Assembly: GCF_014203045.1 (NCBI RefSeq)
Contig: NZ_JACHIF010000001.1
Location: 558,001 to 622,000, forward strand
Direction: 5' to 3'
Length of the DNA: 64,000 nt
Origin: Prosthecobacter dejongeii
GTDB taxonomy: Bacteria > Verrucomicrobiota > Verrucomicrobiia > Verrucomicrobiales > Verrucomicrobiaceae
Shown one piece after another: positions 24,288 through 33,700 of this stretch. The first letter of the stretch is position 1; every line of letters begins with the position of its first letter. Position numbers and translations under genes: made by a program. Under the pieces are notes generated by a model, which saw nothing but the letters and a program-made list of their open reading frames with translations, was not told the DNA's origin and ran no database searches.

Positions 24288-27200
24288 TCACTGCGCTGCG
24301 GGAGCATGGCTACCTACAGCAGATTCGGCGGCCTTGCGGCCAAAGAGGTAAAAGACGGCGGGGGTGATCATGAGATCCAGAAAGGTGCTGCTGACGAGAC
24401 CGCCAACAATCACAACGGCCACCGGATGCAGAATCTCCTTGCCCGGTTCATTCGCCGCGAGCAACAGCGGGATGAGGGCAATGCCTGCACTGAGCGCCGT
24501 CATCAATACAGGCACCAGACGCTCAAGCGTTCCGCGCACGATCATCTGGCGGGTAAAACTTTCCCCCTCATGCGACATGAGGTGCAGGTAGTGGCTGATC
24601 ATCATGATGCCATTGCGTGCCGCCACGCCGCCCACGGCGATGAACCCAACGATGGTGGCGATGCTGATGTTATCCACCAGAAGCCAAGTGAGAGCTAGCC
24701 CGCCCATGAGGGCCAGGGGGATGTTTAACATGACCTGCAAAGCCAACGACAGGCTATGAAAGTAACTGAACAGCAGCAGCGTGACGACCCCGAGAACGAG
24801 GACAAAGTAAAAGCCGATTCGCTTTGCCGCAGCCTGCTGCGCCTGAAACTCGCCCTCAAAGCGCAGGAAGTATCCTTCAGACAGCTTCACCTTTGCCCGC
24901 ACCGCCGCTTCCCACTGGTCCACGATGGACTCCAGGTCACGCACGCCGGTATTCGCCCCGATGACGATGCGGCGCTGGGTATTTTCGCGGTTGATAACGT
25001 TGGGCCCCTTTCCTTCCCGGATATCGGCGATGAGGCGCAGGGGGATGCGAGGGCCCTTTTCCGTTTCGATAAGAAGCTCCCCGAGTTTTTCGGCGGAATC
25101 CCGCCAGCTTTCCGGCAGGCGCAGGACCAGATCCACCGTGCGCTGCCCTTCCCGCAGCTCTGCCAGCGTCTTGCCCCCCAGCAGGGTGGAGACTTGTTCA
25201 TTGAGGGTACCGGGCTGCACTCCATATGCGACGGCGCGCTGCCGATTTACTTCAATTTTAATTTGGGGAATCGGGACCTGGGCTTCGAGATTGACATCCG
25301 TGAGGCCAGGGATCGTTTTCGCGAGATCGCGCACTTGCTCTCCCTTTTCGCGCAGCACTTCCAGATCCGGGCCGAAGATCTTCACCACGATCTTGGCCGA
25401 CACACCGCTAAGCATGTGGGAAAGCCGATGGCCGATGGGCTGGCCCACATTCAGGAAGGTTCCTGGGATGGTCTTTAGCTTGGTGCGGATCTCGGCAAAG
25501 ACGATCTCACGTGCGCGGCCACCTTCATGAAACTCGACATCGAATTCATTCACGCTCACGGGCATGACGTGGTCATCTTTTTCCGCACGGCCTGCGCGGC
25601 GGCCCACGCTTTTCACCTCAGGGATGCTTTGCAAAAGCCGCACGCCCACCTCGCCGATCTCATTGGACTGGGCGAGCGAGGTGCCCGGTGCGCTGGCCAG
25701 GGAAATGGTGGCGCTGCCTTCATTGAAAGACGGCAGAAATTCCTTCCCCATGATGGGATAAAGCATCAATGAAGCAATGAGCAGCATGCCTGCGACAGCG
25801 ATGACTAACATGGGCGCACCCAGCGCCACACGCAGAAAGCTGTGCTGCACGGCCCACTTCATGCCGCGCACTAAAAAACCATCATGATGCCGGGCCTCGG
25901 GCTTCTTTTTGATTTTCAGCAACAAGGAGCACAGCACAGGAATGACTGTGAGGCTGACCACAAAAGATGCGGCCATGCTGGTGATGGTGGCGATGGCGAT
26001 GGGCGTGAAAAGACGACCCTCAATGCCCTCCAGGCCTAACAAAGGAAGAAACACCAAGATGATCAGCACGGTGGCGTAGAGGATGGAATTCCGCACCTCT
26101 CCCGAAGCGGTGGCGATGACATTCAGAACCGGCTTCGGCGCTGCCAGCGAGGCATTTTCCTGAAGCCGACGATAAACGTTCTCCACATCCACAATGGCAT
26201 CATCCACCACCATGCCGATGGCCACAGCGAGGCCACCGAGAGTCATCGAATTCACACTGATGCCGGAGGCTTTAAAGATGAGGATAGTGACGGCAAAGGA
26301 CAGCGGCATGGCCATGAGCGTGATGGCTGTGGTGCGCAAATTCAGCAGGAACAAAAACAGGATGAGGGTGACCATGATGGCCCCGTCCTGGATGGCTTCC
26401 TTGAGATTGCCGATGGCGTGTTCGATGAAGTCACCTTGGCGGAACATGATCTCGGCGGTGACTCCCGCAGGCAGGCTCGGCTTCAGCTCTTCCAGAGCGG
26501 CTTCGATCTGTGCGGAGAGCTTCAGCGTGTCAAAGCCCGGGGCCTTATCAATGCTGAGCACCACGCCCATGGTACCATTCACACTGGCATCTCCACGCAT
26601 GGTCTGCACGGCGTGTTTCACCTCCGCCACATCGCTGATGAGAACGGGGCGGTCTTCCACCGTTTTGATGACTGTGTGGGCGATGTCTTCCAGCCGTGTG
26701 GTCATGCCCAAATTGCGCACCATGATCTCGCGAGGCCCGGCCTGGAGGTAACCACTGGTGGCATTGCCTGCGGCCTGGCCAACGGCCGTTTCCACTTCTT
26801 CAAAAGTGACGCCAAACGCCGATAACCGATTCGGGTTCGGCTGTACCTGGATTTGCTGCACTCCTCCCCCGATGGTCAGCACCTCTGCCACACCGCTGAT
26901 ACTCTGCAAACGCCGGCGGATGGTCCAGTCGGCCAGGATTCGCAGGTCCGCCGGCAGCACCTTACCATCCGTGCTTCGCAGCCCCACCAGCAAGATTTCT
27001 CCCATGAGAGATGAGACGGGAGTCATGCCTGGTTTAGCTCTGGCAGGCAGGGTATTCAGCACCGTCTGCAACCGTTCCTGCACAAGCTGGCGAGCCCGAT
27101 AAATATCCGTCCCCCAGCCAAACTCCGCAAAGACCAGCGAGAGCCCCACATCGGAATTTGACCGCAGGCGATCCAGACCACCGACACCTTGCACGGCGCT

Positions 27201-27410
27201 TTCGATGGGCTGAGTGACCAGCACTTCCACTTCCTCAGGCGCGAGGCCGGGGGATTCCGTGAGGATAGTCACCGTGGGTTTGGTCATGTCTGGCAGCACC
27301 TCCACAGGGAGCTGCGTGAGCGTTTGAAAACCAAACAGCAGCACCAGCAGGGCCACCATCAAGATGATGGGCCGATGATGCAGGGAAAAACGGATGAGTT
27401 GGTTTAACAT
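24288..27410 (-). CDS. RND efflux pump, CzcA/CusA heavy-metal type
   Basis: Inner-membrane proton-driven pump of the RND superfamily, 1040 residues from the ATG at 27410 (a GTG six codons earlier overlaps the adaptor gene). Twelve-helix RND layout: N-terminal helix HRPIILMVALLVLLFG, two large periplasmic loops, and the TM4 proton-relay segment GMVVDDAIVDVENVYRRL (about residue 405), with Asp and Glu in positions used by CzcA-like pumps. Periplasmic blocks such as LPVEVLPDMTKPTVTI and GVGGLDRLRSNSDVG fit the heavy-metal branch. The Met clusters typical of Cu(I)-specific CusA are not obvious, so ion specificity is open. Four-base gap from the adaptor stop. Confidence 0.92.
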   Translation of the reverse strand: MLNQLIRFSLHHRPIILMVALLVLLFGFQTLTQLPVEVLPDMTKPTVTILTESPGLAPEEVEVLVTQPIESAVQGVGGLDRLRSNSDVGLSLVFAEFGWGTDIYRARQLVQERLQTVLNTLPARAKPGMTPVSSLMGEILLVGLRSTDGKVLPADLRILADWTIRRRLQSISGVAEVLTIGGGVQQIQVQPNPNRLSAFGVTFEEVETAVGQAAGNATSGYLQAGPREIMVRNLGMTTRLEDIAHTVIKTVEDRPVLISDVAEVKHAVQTMRGDASVNGTMGVVLSIDKAPGFDTLKLSAQIEAALEELKPSLPAGVTAEIMFRQGDFIEHAIGNLKEAIQDGAIMVTLILFLFLLNLRTTAITLMAMPLSFAVTILIFKASGISVNSMTLGGLAVAIGMVVDDAIVDVENVYRRLQENASLAAPKPVLNVIATASGEVRNSILYATVLIILVFLPLLGLEGIEGRLFTPIAIATITSMAASFVVSLTVIPVLCSLLLKIKKKPEARHHDGFLVRGMKWAVQHSFLRVALGAPMLVIAVAGMLLIASLMLYPIMGKEFLPSFNEGSATISLASAPGTSLAQSNEIGEVGVRLLQSIPEVKSVGRRAGRAEKDDHVMPVSVNEFDVEFHEGGRAREIVFAEIRTKLKTIPGTFLNVGQPIGHRLSHMLSGVSAKIVVKIFGPDLEVLREKGEQVRDLAKTIPGLTDVNLEAQVPIPQIKIEVNRQRAVAYGVQPGTLNEQVSTLLGGKTLAELREGQRTVDLVLRLPESWRDSAEKLGELLIETEKGPRIPLRLIADIREGKGPNVINRENTQRRIVIGANTGVRDLESIVDQWEAAVRAKVKLSEGYFLRFEGEFQAQQAAAKRIGFYFVLVLGVVTLLLFSYFHSLSLALQVMLNIPLALMGGLALTWLLVDNISIATIVGFIAVGGVAARNGIMMISHYLHLMSHEGESFTRQMIVRGTLERLVPVLMTALSAGIALIPLLLAANEPGKEILHPVAVVIVGGLVSSTFLDLMITPAVFYLFGRKAAESAVGSHAPAAQ

Positions 27411-27414
27411 AATG

Positions 27415-28539
27415 TTAGGCCGCCACACGTTTCCGAGTCACCAGCAAGGTCACCACCAGCAGCACGAACAAAAATCCCGTACTGGCTGCGAAAAAGGTGG
27501 TCAGCATGTTCCAGCCAGAACCTTCATCATGGTCGTGATCCCCATGCCCCCCCTGGGCTGCGGCGATCTGTTCCTTCGACATCTCCGTGCCGTCCTCATT
27601 GTGCGGGTGCCCATGGGCAGCATCCATGGCCACTTTGAGTGAGACACTGCCTTTGCCAGCAAAGGCAAGGGCGTAGGCCCCACGGATCACCACTTCATCC
27701 CCGGGGAAAAGCCCGCCGAGGATCTCCACAACCTGGTCGTTTTGCGCGCCTAATACGACCTTCGTTTTCACAAAAGCGTTCTTTAGGTCGTAGTCCTTGA
27801 TGTACACAAACCGCTGTGCCGCATCTCCCTGTACGGCTGCACGTGGAATGGAAAGCACCCCGTCACGAGTGCTGACGACGATGCTGAATTCAGCCTTCAG
27901 CCCCGGCCGCAAAAGGCCTTCTGGATTCGGAACATGAAACGCGGCTTCCACCGTGCCCGTGGTTTCATCCGCCTCGGTGCCGATGTGAGCCAGCTTGGCC
28001 TCAAAGACCTTGTCAGGCAGCGCACTGAGACGGATGTGAGCAGACTGGCCGACTTGTAACCGCCCCGCCAGATGCTGGGGTACTTGGGCCGAAGCTTCCA
28101 CCGTTTCCAGATTCACAATCTCCATCAAGGCCTGATCCGGCGAGATGGGCTGCCCCACCGCGATTTCCACCTTAGAAACCGTACCCGTAATGGGGGAGGT
28201 GAGCATCACCGTAGGTGGCGGATCACCAGGCTGGCGGCTTTCCACCCAGGCGACTTCGTCTCCTTCATCCACCGCCTGATGGGGAATGGCGAGCACCGAG
28301 AAAGCACGGCCCGGAATGCGACTGCTAACGATGGCTTTTTTACCCGGCAGGACCTCAATGTGCCCCAAGGCAAAGATGGTCTCCTCGAATGTGGTTTCTT
28401 CCGCCTCGGCGTACTGAAGTTGCAAATTCGCCACGGCGGATTCTTCGAGAATGACCGTGTTGCCGAGACGCTCGGGATCGGCAGCCACCGCTCCCATCAA
28501 CGGCAATAAAAATAACCAAAAGTAGTGTTTAAAATTCAT
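27415..28539 (-). CDS. RND periplasmic adaptor with C-terminal membrane helix
   Basis: Membrane-fusion protein linking the RND pump to the TolC-like channel, 374 residues. It has an N-terminal signal segment (MNFKHYFWLFLLPLMGAVAA), a barrel-sandwich lipoyl part (ALGHIEVLPGKKAIVSSRIP, SPITGTVSKVEIAVGQPI), a beta-barrel domain and a membrane-proximal domain ending VVIRGAYALAFAGKGSVSL. Unusually, it then carries a His/Asp-rich stretch (GGHGDHDHDEGSG) and a C-terminal membrane helix (AASTGFLFVLLVVTLLVT) near residue 350, absent from typical CusB/CzcB. The acidic-His stretch suggests metal handling. Located between DUF3147 and the pump gene. Confidence 0.9.
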   Translation of the reverse strand: MNFKHYFWLFLLPLMGAVAADPERLGNTVILEESAVANLQLQYAEAEETTFEETIFALGHIEVLPGKKAIVSSRIPGRAFSVLAIPHQAVDEGDEVAWVESRQPGDPPPTVMLTSPITGTVSKVEIAVGQPISPDQALMEIVNLETVEASAQVPQHLAGRLQVGQSAHIRLSALPDKVFEAKLAHIGTEADETTGTVEAAFHVPNPEGLLRPGLKAEFSIVVSTRDGVLSIPRAAVQGDAAQRFVYIKDYDLKNAFVKTKVVLGAQNDQVVEILGGLFPGDEVVIRGAYALAFAGKGSVSLKVAMDAAHGHPHNEDGTEMSKEQIAAAQGGHGDHDHDEGSGWNMLTTFFAASTGFLFVLLVVTLLVTRKRVAA

Positions 28540-28552
28540 GAAAAAATGATGT

Positions 28553-28903
28553 TTAAAGATTCACACCCGCAGCCTTCAGCAGGCGCATGGTTAGGAAGTA
28601 GAGGAGGATGGTGAGCATGATCCCCGTCCCAAAAGCAGGCCAAAAACCACCAAGCTTTTTGATGAGCCAAGGCATCAGCAAAAACATGGGCAAGGTGGGC
28701 AACACGAACCAAAAAGTGCCAAAGGCATGTCGCCCGATGAGGGCTGAATCTTTGGTCTCCAGGTAGATCCAAATGAAGGCTAGCAGAGACGTCAGAGGCA
28801 GGGAGTGAATGATGCTGGCAGCGGAGTTGTTCCGCTTTGCGATCTCCGTCACCATCACGATGACACCGGCACTGAGGAAAAGTTTGATGAGATAGTAAGT
28901 CAT
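28553..28903 (-). CDS. DUF3147-family membrane protein
   Basis: A 116-residue protein with four predicted membrane helices, matching the DUF3147 pattern: LIKLFLSAGVIVMVTEIAKR, then NNSAASIIHSLPLTSLLAF with the conserved Ser/Pro, TFWFVLPTLPMFLLMPWLI, and a final helix FGTGIMLTILLYFLTMRLL. Family function is unknown; members often sit beside transporter genes. Here it lies between the TolC-like channel and the adaptor, 13 nt from the adaptor start, so it is very likely part of the efflux operon. Confidence 0.8.
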   Translation of the reverse strand: MTYYLIKLFLSAGVIVMVTEIAKRNNSAASIIHSLPLTSLLAFIWIYLETKDSALIGRHAFGTFWFVLPTLPMFLLMPWLIKKLGGFWPAFGTGIMLTILLYFLTMRLLKAAGVNL

Positions 28904-28940
28904 GATGATTCTATCAATGGTTAGGCTTCAATGCAGGCGA

Positions 28941-30146
28941 TTAACGCACCGCCCCGACGGCTGCATCGTAACGGATGCGCGCGAGGTGAAAGTCCCGGCT
29001 GGCATCCAGGACGGCGGTTTCGAGTTGCAACCGCTGCTCCCGCGCACGCAGCACGGTGAGGAGATCTGTTTGACCCGTTTCATAGGCCTTTTCCAGCTTA
29101 TCCGTTTGCTGCTTCACCAGGGGTAAAAGCTTGTCGCGCGTCTCGCTCACCAGAGCGGCATTGGCCTCCATTTCCTGGCGGGCCGTTTCTGCTTCACTGG
29201 TGATTTCGGTAGCGAGCGCTTCCGTCTCTAGCCGCGCCCGTTCGATGCTGGCCTTCTTCTCTGCGATCTCTCCCTGATTGCGATTCCACAAGGGCAGAGG
29301 AATGGAAAAGCGAAAGCCTACAAAACCCGTGCGTTCCGTGTTGCGCGAGCTCACATCCTGCTGCTCACGGGCGGCAAAGAATCCGGCACTGACATCTTGA
29401 TAACGGCGGGCATGCGCCAGCGCCGCCTCCGTCTGGGCCGCCTCGGTTTTGGCCTGGGCCAACTGATAGTCTGCACGCTGCTGCCAGGGCACACGACCCG
29501 GCATGACCAGAGCGGGGAGATCCCCTGTGAGCTTCAGCGCCTCTGTTGGACGGATGCCTAACATGGGTTTTAAGCTTCCCTGAAGACTCACCGACTCGAT
29601 CTCCAGGCGACGCGCCTCCAGTTGCAGTCGCTGCGCATCCACCTGCGCCTGGGCCGCATCCAGGGGCGAAAGTTCCCCCGCCGCTGCCCGGTCTTTGGCA
29701 AACCGGGAGAGTTTGTCAGCCAGTTGCGTCTGCTGCTGGCGCAGTGCCCGCTGTTTTTCTAAAGCCAGCAGCTTCACGGCAAGGCTACGCGCCTCAGCGA
29801 TGAGGCGTCTTTCCACATCCTTCACCTCCAGTTCCGCAGCCGCGACGAGCTGGGCGCTGTGCTGTTTTTCCAGGGTTAGACGGCGAGTGAGTGGAAAGGC
29901 CTGATCCACTGAAAACTCGGTGGAACGGGGGGAGACACGACTCTCGTTTTGAAACTGCACCCCCAGAGTGGGATTCGCCAGTCGTCCTGCGCCGAGCTGG
30001 CGCCCCCGCGCCTGCTCCACAGCCAGGCGTGCAGCCTTCAGTTGGGGGTGATGATCCCGCACACGCGGGGCGATTTCAGAAAGAGAAAGGGCCGAGGCCG
30101 ATGAACTGGCCGCTAGGCAGAAAAGGAATAAAAGGGAACGTGACAT
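28941..30146 (-). CDS. TolC-family outer-membrane efflux channel (CzcC/CusC type)
   Basis: A 401-residue exported protein with signal peptide MSRSLLFLFCLAASSSASA and the long alpha-helical repeats of outer-membrane efflux factors. Heptad-like helices appear at residues 25-60 (HPQLKAARLAVEQARGRQLG), 95-150, 230-330 and 330-390 (KLEKAYETGQTDLLTVLRAR, a TolC-family signature). The segment NPTLGVQFQNESRV gives the first barrel strands. It would form the outer-membrane exit for the CzcCBA-type pump encoded downstream. Second gene of the operon, 97 nt after the His-rich protein. Confidence 0.9.
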   Translation of the reverse strand: MSRSLLFLFCLAASSSASALSLSEIAPRVRDHHPQLKAARLAVEQARGRQLGAGRLANPTLGVQFQNESRVSPRSTEFSVDQAFPLTRRLTLEKQHSAQLVAAAELEVKDVERRLIAEARSLAVKLLALEKQRALRQQQTQLADKLSRFAKDRAAAGELSPLDAAQAQVDAQRLQLEARRLEIESVSLQGSLKPMLGIRPTEALKLTGDLPALVMPGRVPWQQRADYQLAQAKTEAAQTEAALAHARRYQDVSAGFFAAREQQDVSSRNTERTGFVGFRFSIPLPLWNRNQGEIAEKKASIERARLETEALATEITSEAETARQEMEANAALVSETRDKLLPLVKQQTDKLEKAYETGQTDLLTVLRAREQRLQLETAVLDASRDFHLARIRYDAAVGAVR

Positions 30147-30243
30147 ATAAAAGAATTCGAGGTGGTAGGCGGGTCAAAGACCAGCCTGGCAAAGACAGCA
30201 GAGAGCGGGTCATCATCGTGGATGACGGCCTCAGGTCTGGACC

Positions 30244-30684
30244 TCAAATTCTCAGTGCGATGGAGCGTGTCAGCACCTCCGGCCATCGTCGGCCAATGCT
30301 TTGCTCCCGGGGTGGGATCAGCGCGCGGCTAGCCGTGTCGTCTCCGACTTGCAGCAGCGTCAAGGATTCCAAAATCGCGACCACCGCGAGGACGGGTAGA
30401 GGGGCTGTCGAACTTTGGGTGACTAACTGCTTGGCATCCCCCGGCTCTTTCAGCGGCGCATGTTCGTGAGTGTCCTCACGACTTTCATCGTGGTGATGAG
30501 AAGGATCTTCATCGTCATGATGGCAGGCCACACCATGGGGACCGTGGCAATGATCAAAGGCGGTGATCTCCACCTCCCCTCCACAGTCACAGATGTAGCC
30601 GCGCATCAGCCCGAAAACCTGCGCCCAGCCCAGCGCGAGAAGCGCGAGGAAGGTGAGGATTTGGTAACGAGCTTTTGAGCGCAT
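30244..30684 (-). CDS. Exported His/Cys-rich metal-binding protein
   Basis: A 146-residue protein with an N-terminal hydrophobic segment (YQILTFLALLALGWAQVFGL) followed by CDCGGEVEITAFDHCHGPHG and then ACHHDDEDPSHHHDESRED, a dense His/Asp/Cys cluster at residues 30-75. A second hydrophobic segment (APLPVLAVVAILESLTLLQV) near residues 93-112 may be membrane-embedded. I recognise no named family; similar short His-rich exported proteins often begin metal-efflux operons and probably buffer or deliver metal. First gene of the operon, transcribed away from the giant gene. Confidence 0.7.
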   Translation of the reverse strand: MRSKARYQILTFLALLALGWAQVFGLMRGYICDCGGEVEITAFDHCHGPHGVACHHDDEDPSHHHDESREDTHEHAPLKEPGDAKQLVTQSSTAPLPVLAVVAILESLTLLQVGDDTASRALIPPREQSIGRRWPEVLTRSIALRI

Positions 30685-30697
30685 GACAGAATAACTA

Positions 30698-30722
30698 CGT
30701 CTATGACAGGGCCTGTTGTCAA
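30698..30722 (-). promoter_or_regulatory. Putative promoter/operator of the efflux operon
   Basis: On the minus strand a perfect TTGACA box begins at 30722. It overlaps an imperfect dyad, TGACAACAGGCCCTGTCA. A weak -10 candidate (TAGTTA/AGTTAT) follows at 19-20 bases, a spacing typical of MerR-family-controlled metal promoters. The box and dyad are seen; the regulator type is a guess. Confidence 0.35.
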
Positions 30723-30791
30723 ATGTTCATCACACCCTTAGGCAGGATGAAAAACTTGCCTTAGCCCCCTCATTTCACCTAAAACAGAATC

Positions 30792-33700
30792 ATGTATAGG
30801 CGCTGCGTTTTCCTTTTCCTGCTTTTGACTCCTTTTGCCTCTGCCCAGGAGTTACCCCCGGAGGCACGCCGCTATCATGAGATGCTGCTGAGACGCCCCC
30901 AGGCGGGCACTTTATTTGATCGCTTTCATGATACTTGGCTAGAGTCGGCCCCGGCGGATTCTCTGCTAAGTTTCCTGCAACAGCGGAGCAAGCAGCCTGA
31001 AGCCAAAGCGGCAGACCACCGGCTTTTAGCCCTCCTGCATGCCCGGCGGGGTCAAGATACCGAGGCGCTGAAAGCTCTGGAGGCCGCTCTGAAGCTTTCT
31101 CCAAAGGACCCGGATGCCTGGCTGGAAAAAGCCCGGATGCAGGCACGCGTATCCGACTTTGAAGGAGCATTACAAAGCCTGAAGGCAGCGGCGGAGGCCA
31201 ACCCCGGTGAGCAACTGCGAATTGACATCGCCCGTCAGCAAGGTCGCGCCCTCCTTAGACTGAACCGCACTCCCGAGGCATTGCAAACTTGGTTAGACCT
31301 GGCCAAACAGCATCCCGAAGATTTGGACTTAACGGAAGACATCGTGGAACTGATGGCGGAGGAAGGTCTTTATATAGAAGCCGCGACGGAGGCCAAAAAA
31401 CTGGTGGAGAAAACTCGTGACCCTTCCGAAAAATTGGCGCGTCAGTTGCGCCTGGGAGATTTGCTACTGCGGGCTGAAAAGCGCGATGAAGCCCTCAGTG
31501 TGCTGGAAGCAGCCCTCAGCCAAAGCGGCCAGGACTCCTGGGTGGAGGCGGACGTGCTCTCCCGCCTGGACGAAGTTTTTCGCCGGGAAGATGACCTGGA
31601 AGGACTTAAAAAACGGCTAGAGACGTTATCCACCACTCAGGCCCAGCGTGTGAATCTAGGCATCGCCTATGCCCGTGTGTTAGGGGAACTGGGTGAGGCC
31701 GATGCGGCGGCCACGCTCTTCCTCGAATGGCTGGCCCGTAACCCTGGACGCCGAGATTTGCAGGAAGCCTACATCGCCCTGCTTGAGGATTTGGATCGTA
31801 TTCCCGAGGCAGCCACTCAGGCTCAGATTTTAGCCAAACAACATCCCGAAGATAAAGAGCTGCTCATCCGCCTAGCCAGCCTGCAAGAACGGCAGAAGGA
31901 CCTCCCCGCCGCTCAGGCCACCCTGGCGAGTTATTTAGAAAAAAGCGCGGTCAATGGCTTGGCCCCTGAGAATGATCACCTGCGCGTCGCACGCCTTTTT
32001 GAGAACTGGGGGCTCAAAGAGGCGGCAAAAAGCGCTTATGAAAAGCTCGTCTCCGCGCATCCGCAGAGCGTCTCCGCCCAGGAGGGTCTGGCCCACTACC
32101 TGCACCGCAGTGGCGATGATGCCGCCGCGCTACTGATCTGGAAGGGCCTGGTTCAAAAAGGCGATCTGGAGGACATCCTTCGCGCAGGCCAGGCCCTGCT
32201 CGCCCATGGCCAGGCCAAAGAAGCACAGGCCCTACTGGTCACACGGGAAAAAGATCACGCCACGCAGCCACGCTACCTCGGTCTGCTGACTCAGCTAGCT
32301 CTGACTAACAAAGAGTCTGCCAAAGCTGTCCTCTGGGCGCGGGCACGCCTGGCCCTCACGGGTGAAGCTTCGGGACTGCAAGAAGCCGTCAAGCTGGCCC
32401 ATCAGGCCATCCGAGATGCAGAGGCGGCACCCACCATCATCGCAGAGCTGCAAAAGCAACCGAGTTTGACCATCCCTGATCGCTGCCTTTTGGCCGAGCT
32501 GCTGGAGGAAGCCGGGCAATCCGCAGCCGCTGAGACGGCCCTCCAGGCACCCCAGGCCACCCCCGCTCAGCAACTCATGTTAGGCACGCAGCATGTGCGC
32601 CTGCTGGAGCAACGCCAGGAGTGGAAACGGGCCGCTGAGGTGCTGGCGCAGGTGATGCAACTTCCCGGCGGCATGACCAGTGACCGTGCGCAGCAACTGG
32701 CGCGTCTGCATCGGCGCACCGGCGCTTTTGACGAAGCTCTCACAGCCCTGGCGGAATGGAAAAAAATCTCTCCCGGGGCCGTGCAGCCCTGGCTGGAAGA
32801 GTCCAGCATTCTCATGGAGCAGGGCAAACAAACGGCTGCTCTGGATGTGCTGCGTGCTGCATCCCGTAAATTCAGCGAAGACAAAGAGATACTCAGTACC
32901 CTCGCCAGCGCACTGGCCTCTGCCGGCAAGATGGAGGAAGCACGCATCGCCTACATGGCCCTCTATGAGGAGACGGAAGATCCGGTGGCGCGTCTGCGCT
33001 TTTTGACGCCGCTGGCGCAGATGACTCAATACGCGGGCACGCTGCCGCGTTTGATCGAAGACTTCCAGCAGCGGCAGCGCCAAAATCGTGCCAGCCCCCT
33101 GCCCTGGTTAGCCCTAGCCACCCTTCATGCAGCCACGAACAATGATGAAGAACGCCGACGCTGTCTGTATGAGGCCTCGCGCCTCCGCCCGAGGGACCTC
33201 GCTCTGCTGTCGGAGATCGCCCGCATCGAGGAGGAAAACGGCCTGTATGCCGAAGCTCTAAAAACTCTGAATGCGGCGGCTAGCCTGGATAGCACGCCCA
33301 CTACCCGGCAAAAGATCGCCTCCCTCATGATCAGCAACGGCGATGAGGAAGCGGGCTATCGCCTCATGTTTGAACTGGCAGGCGTGGCTACGGCAGATGC
33401 GCGTGCCATTGAAACCATGGCAGACACCCTTTGCGAGCATGGGCAGTGGGAGCGTGCGATCGAGCTCCTCACGCCACTGCTGCCTCGCTTTCCCAAAGAC
33501 TACCGGCTACACTACCTCCATGCAGTGGCTCTAGAAGAAGAAGGCCGCCAGGGCGAGGCCATCGGCGCCTTTGTGCATCTGCTCAGTCTGCATGAGGAAC
33601 TGCCCGAGGTGCTAGCCGCCCCTCCCTCTGCCACTCAGCAACCTCAAAGCTACAGTGCCCAACTGCCTAATTTACCCGAAGGCACCGCAGAGTGGATGCA

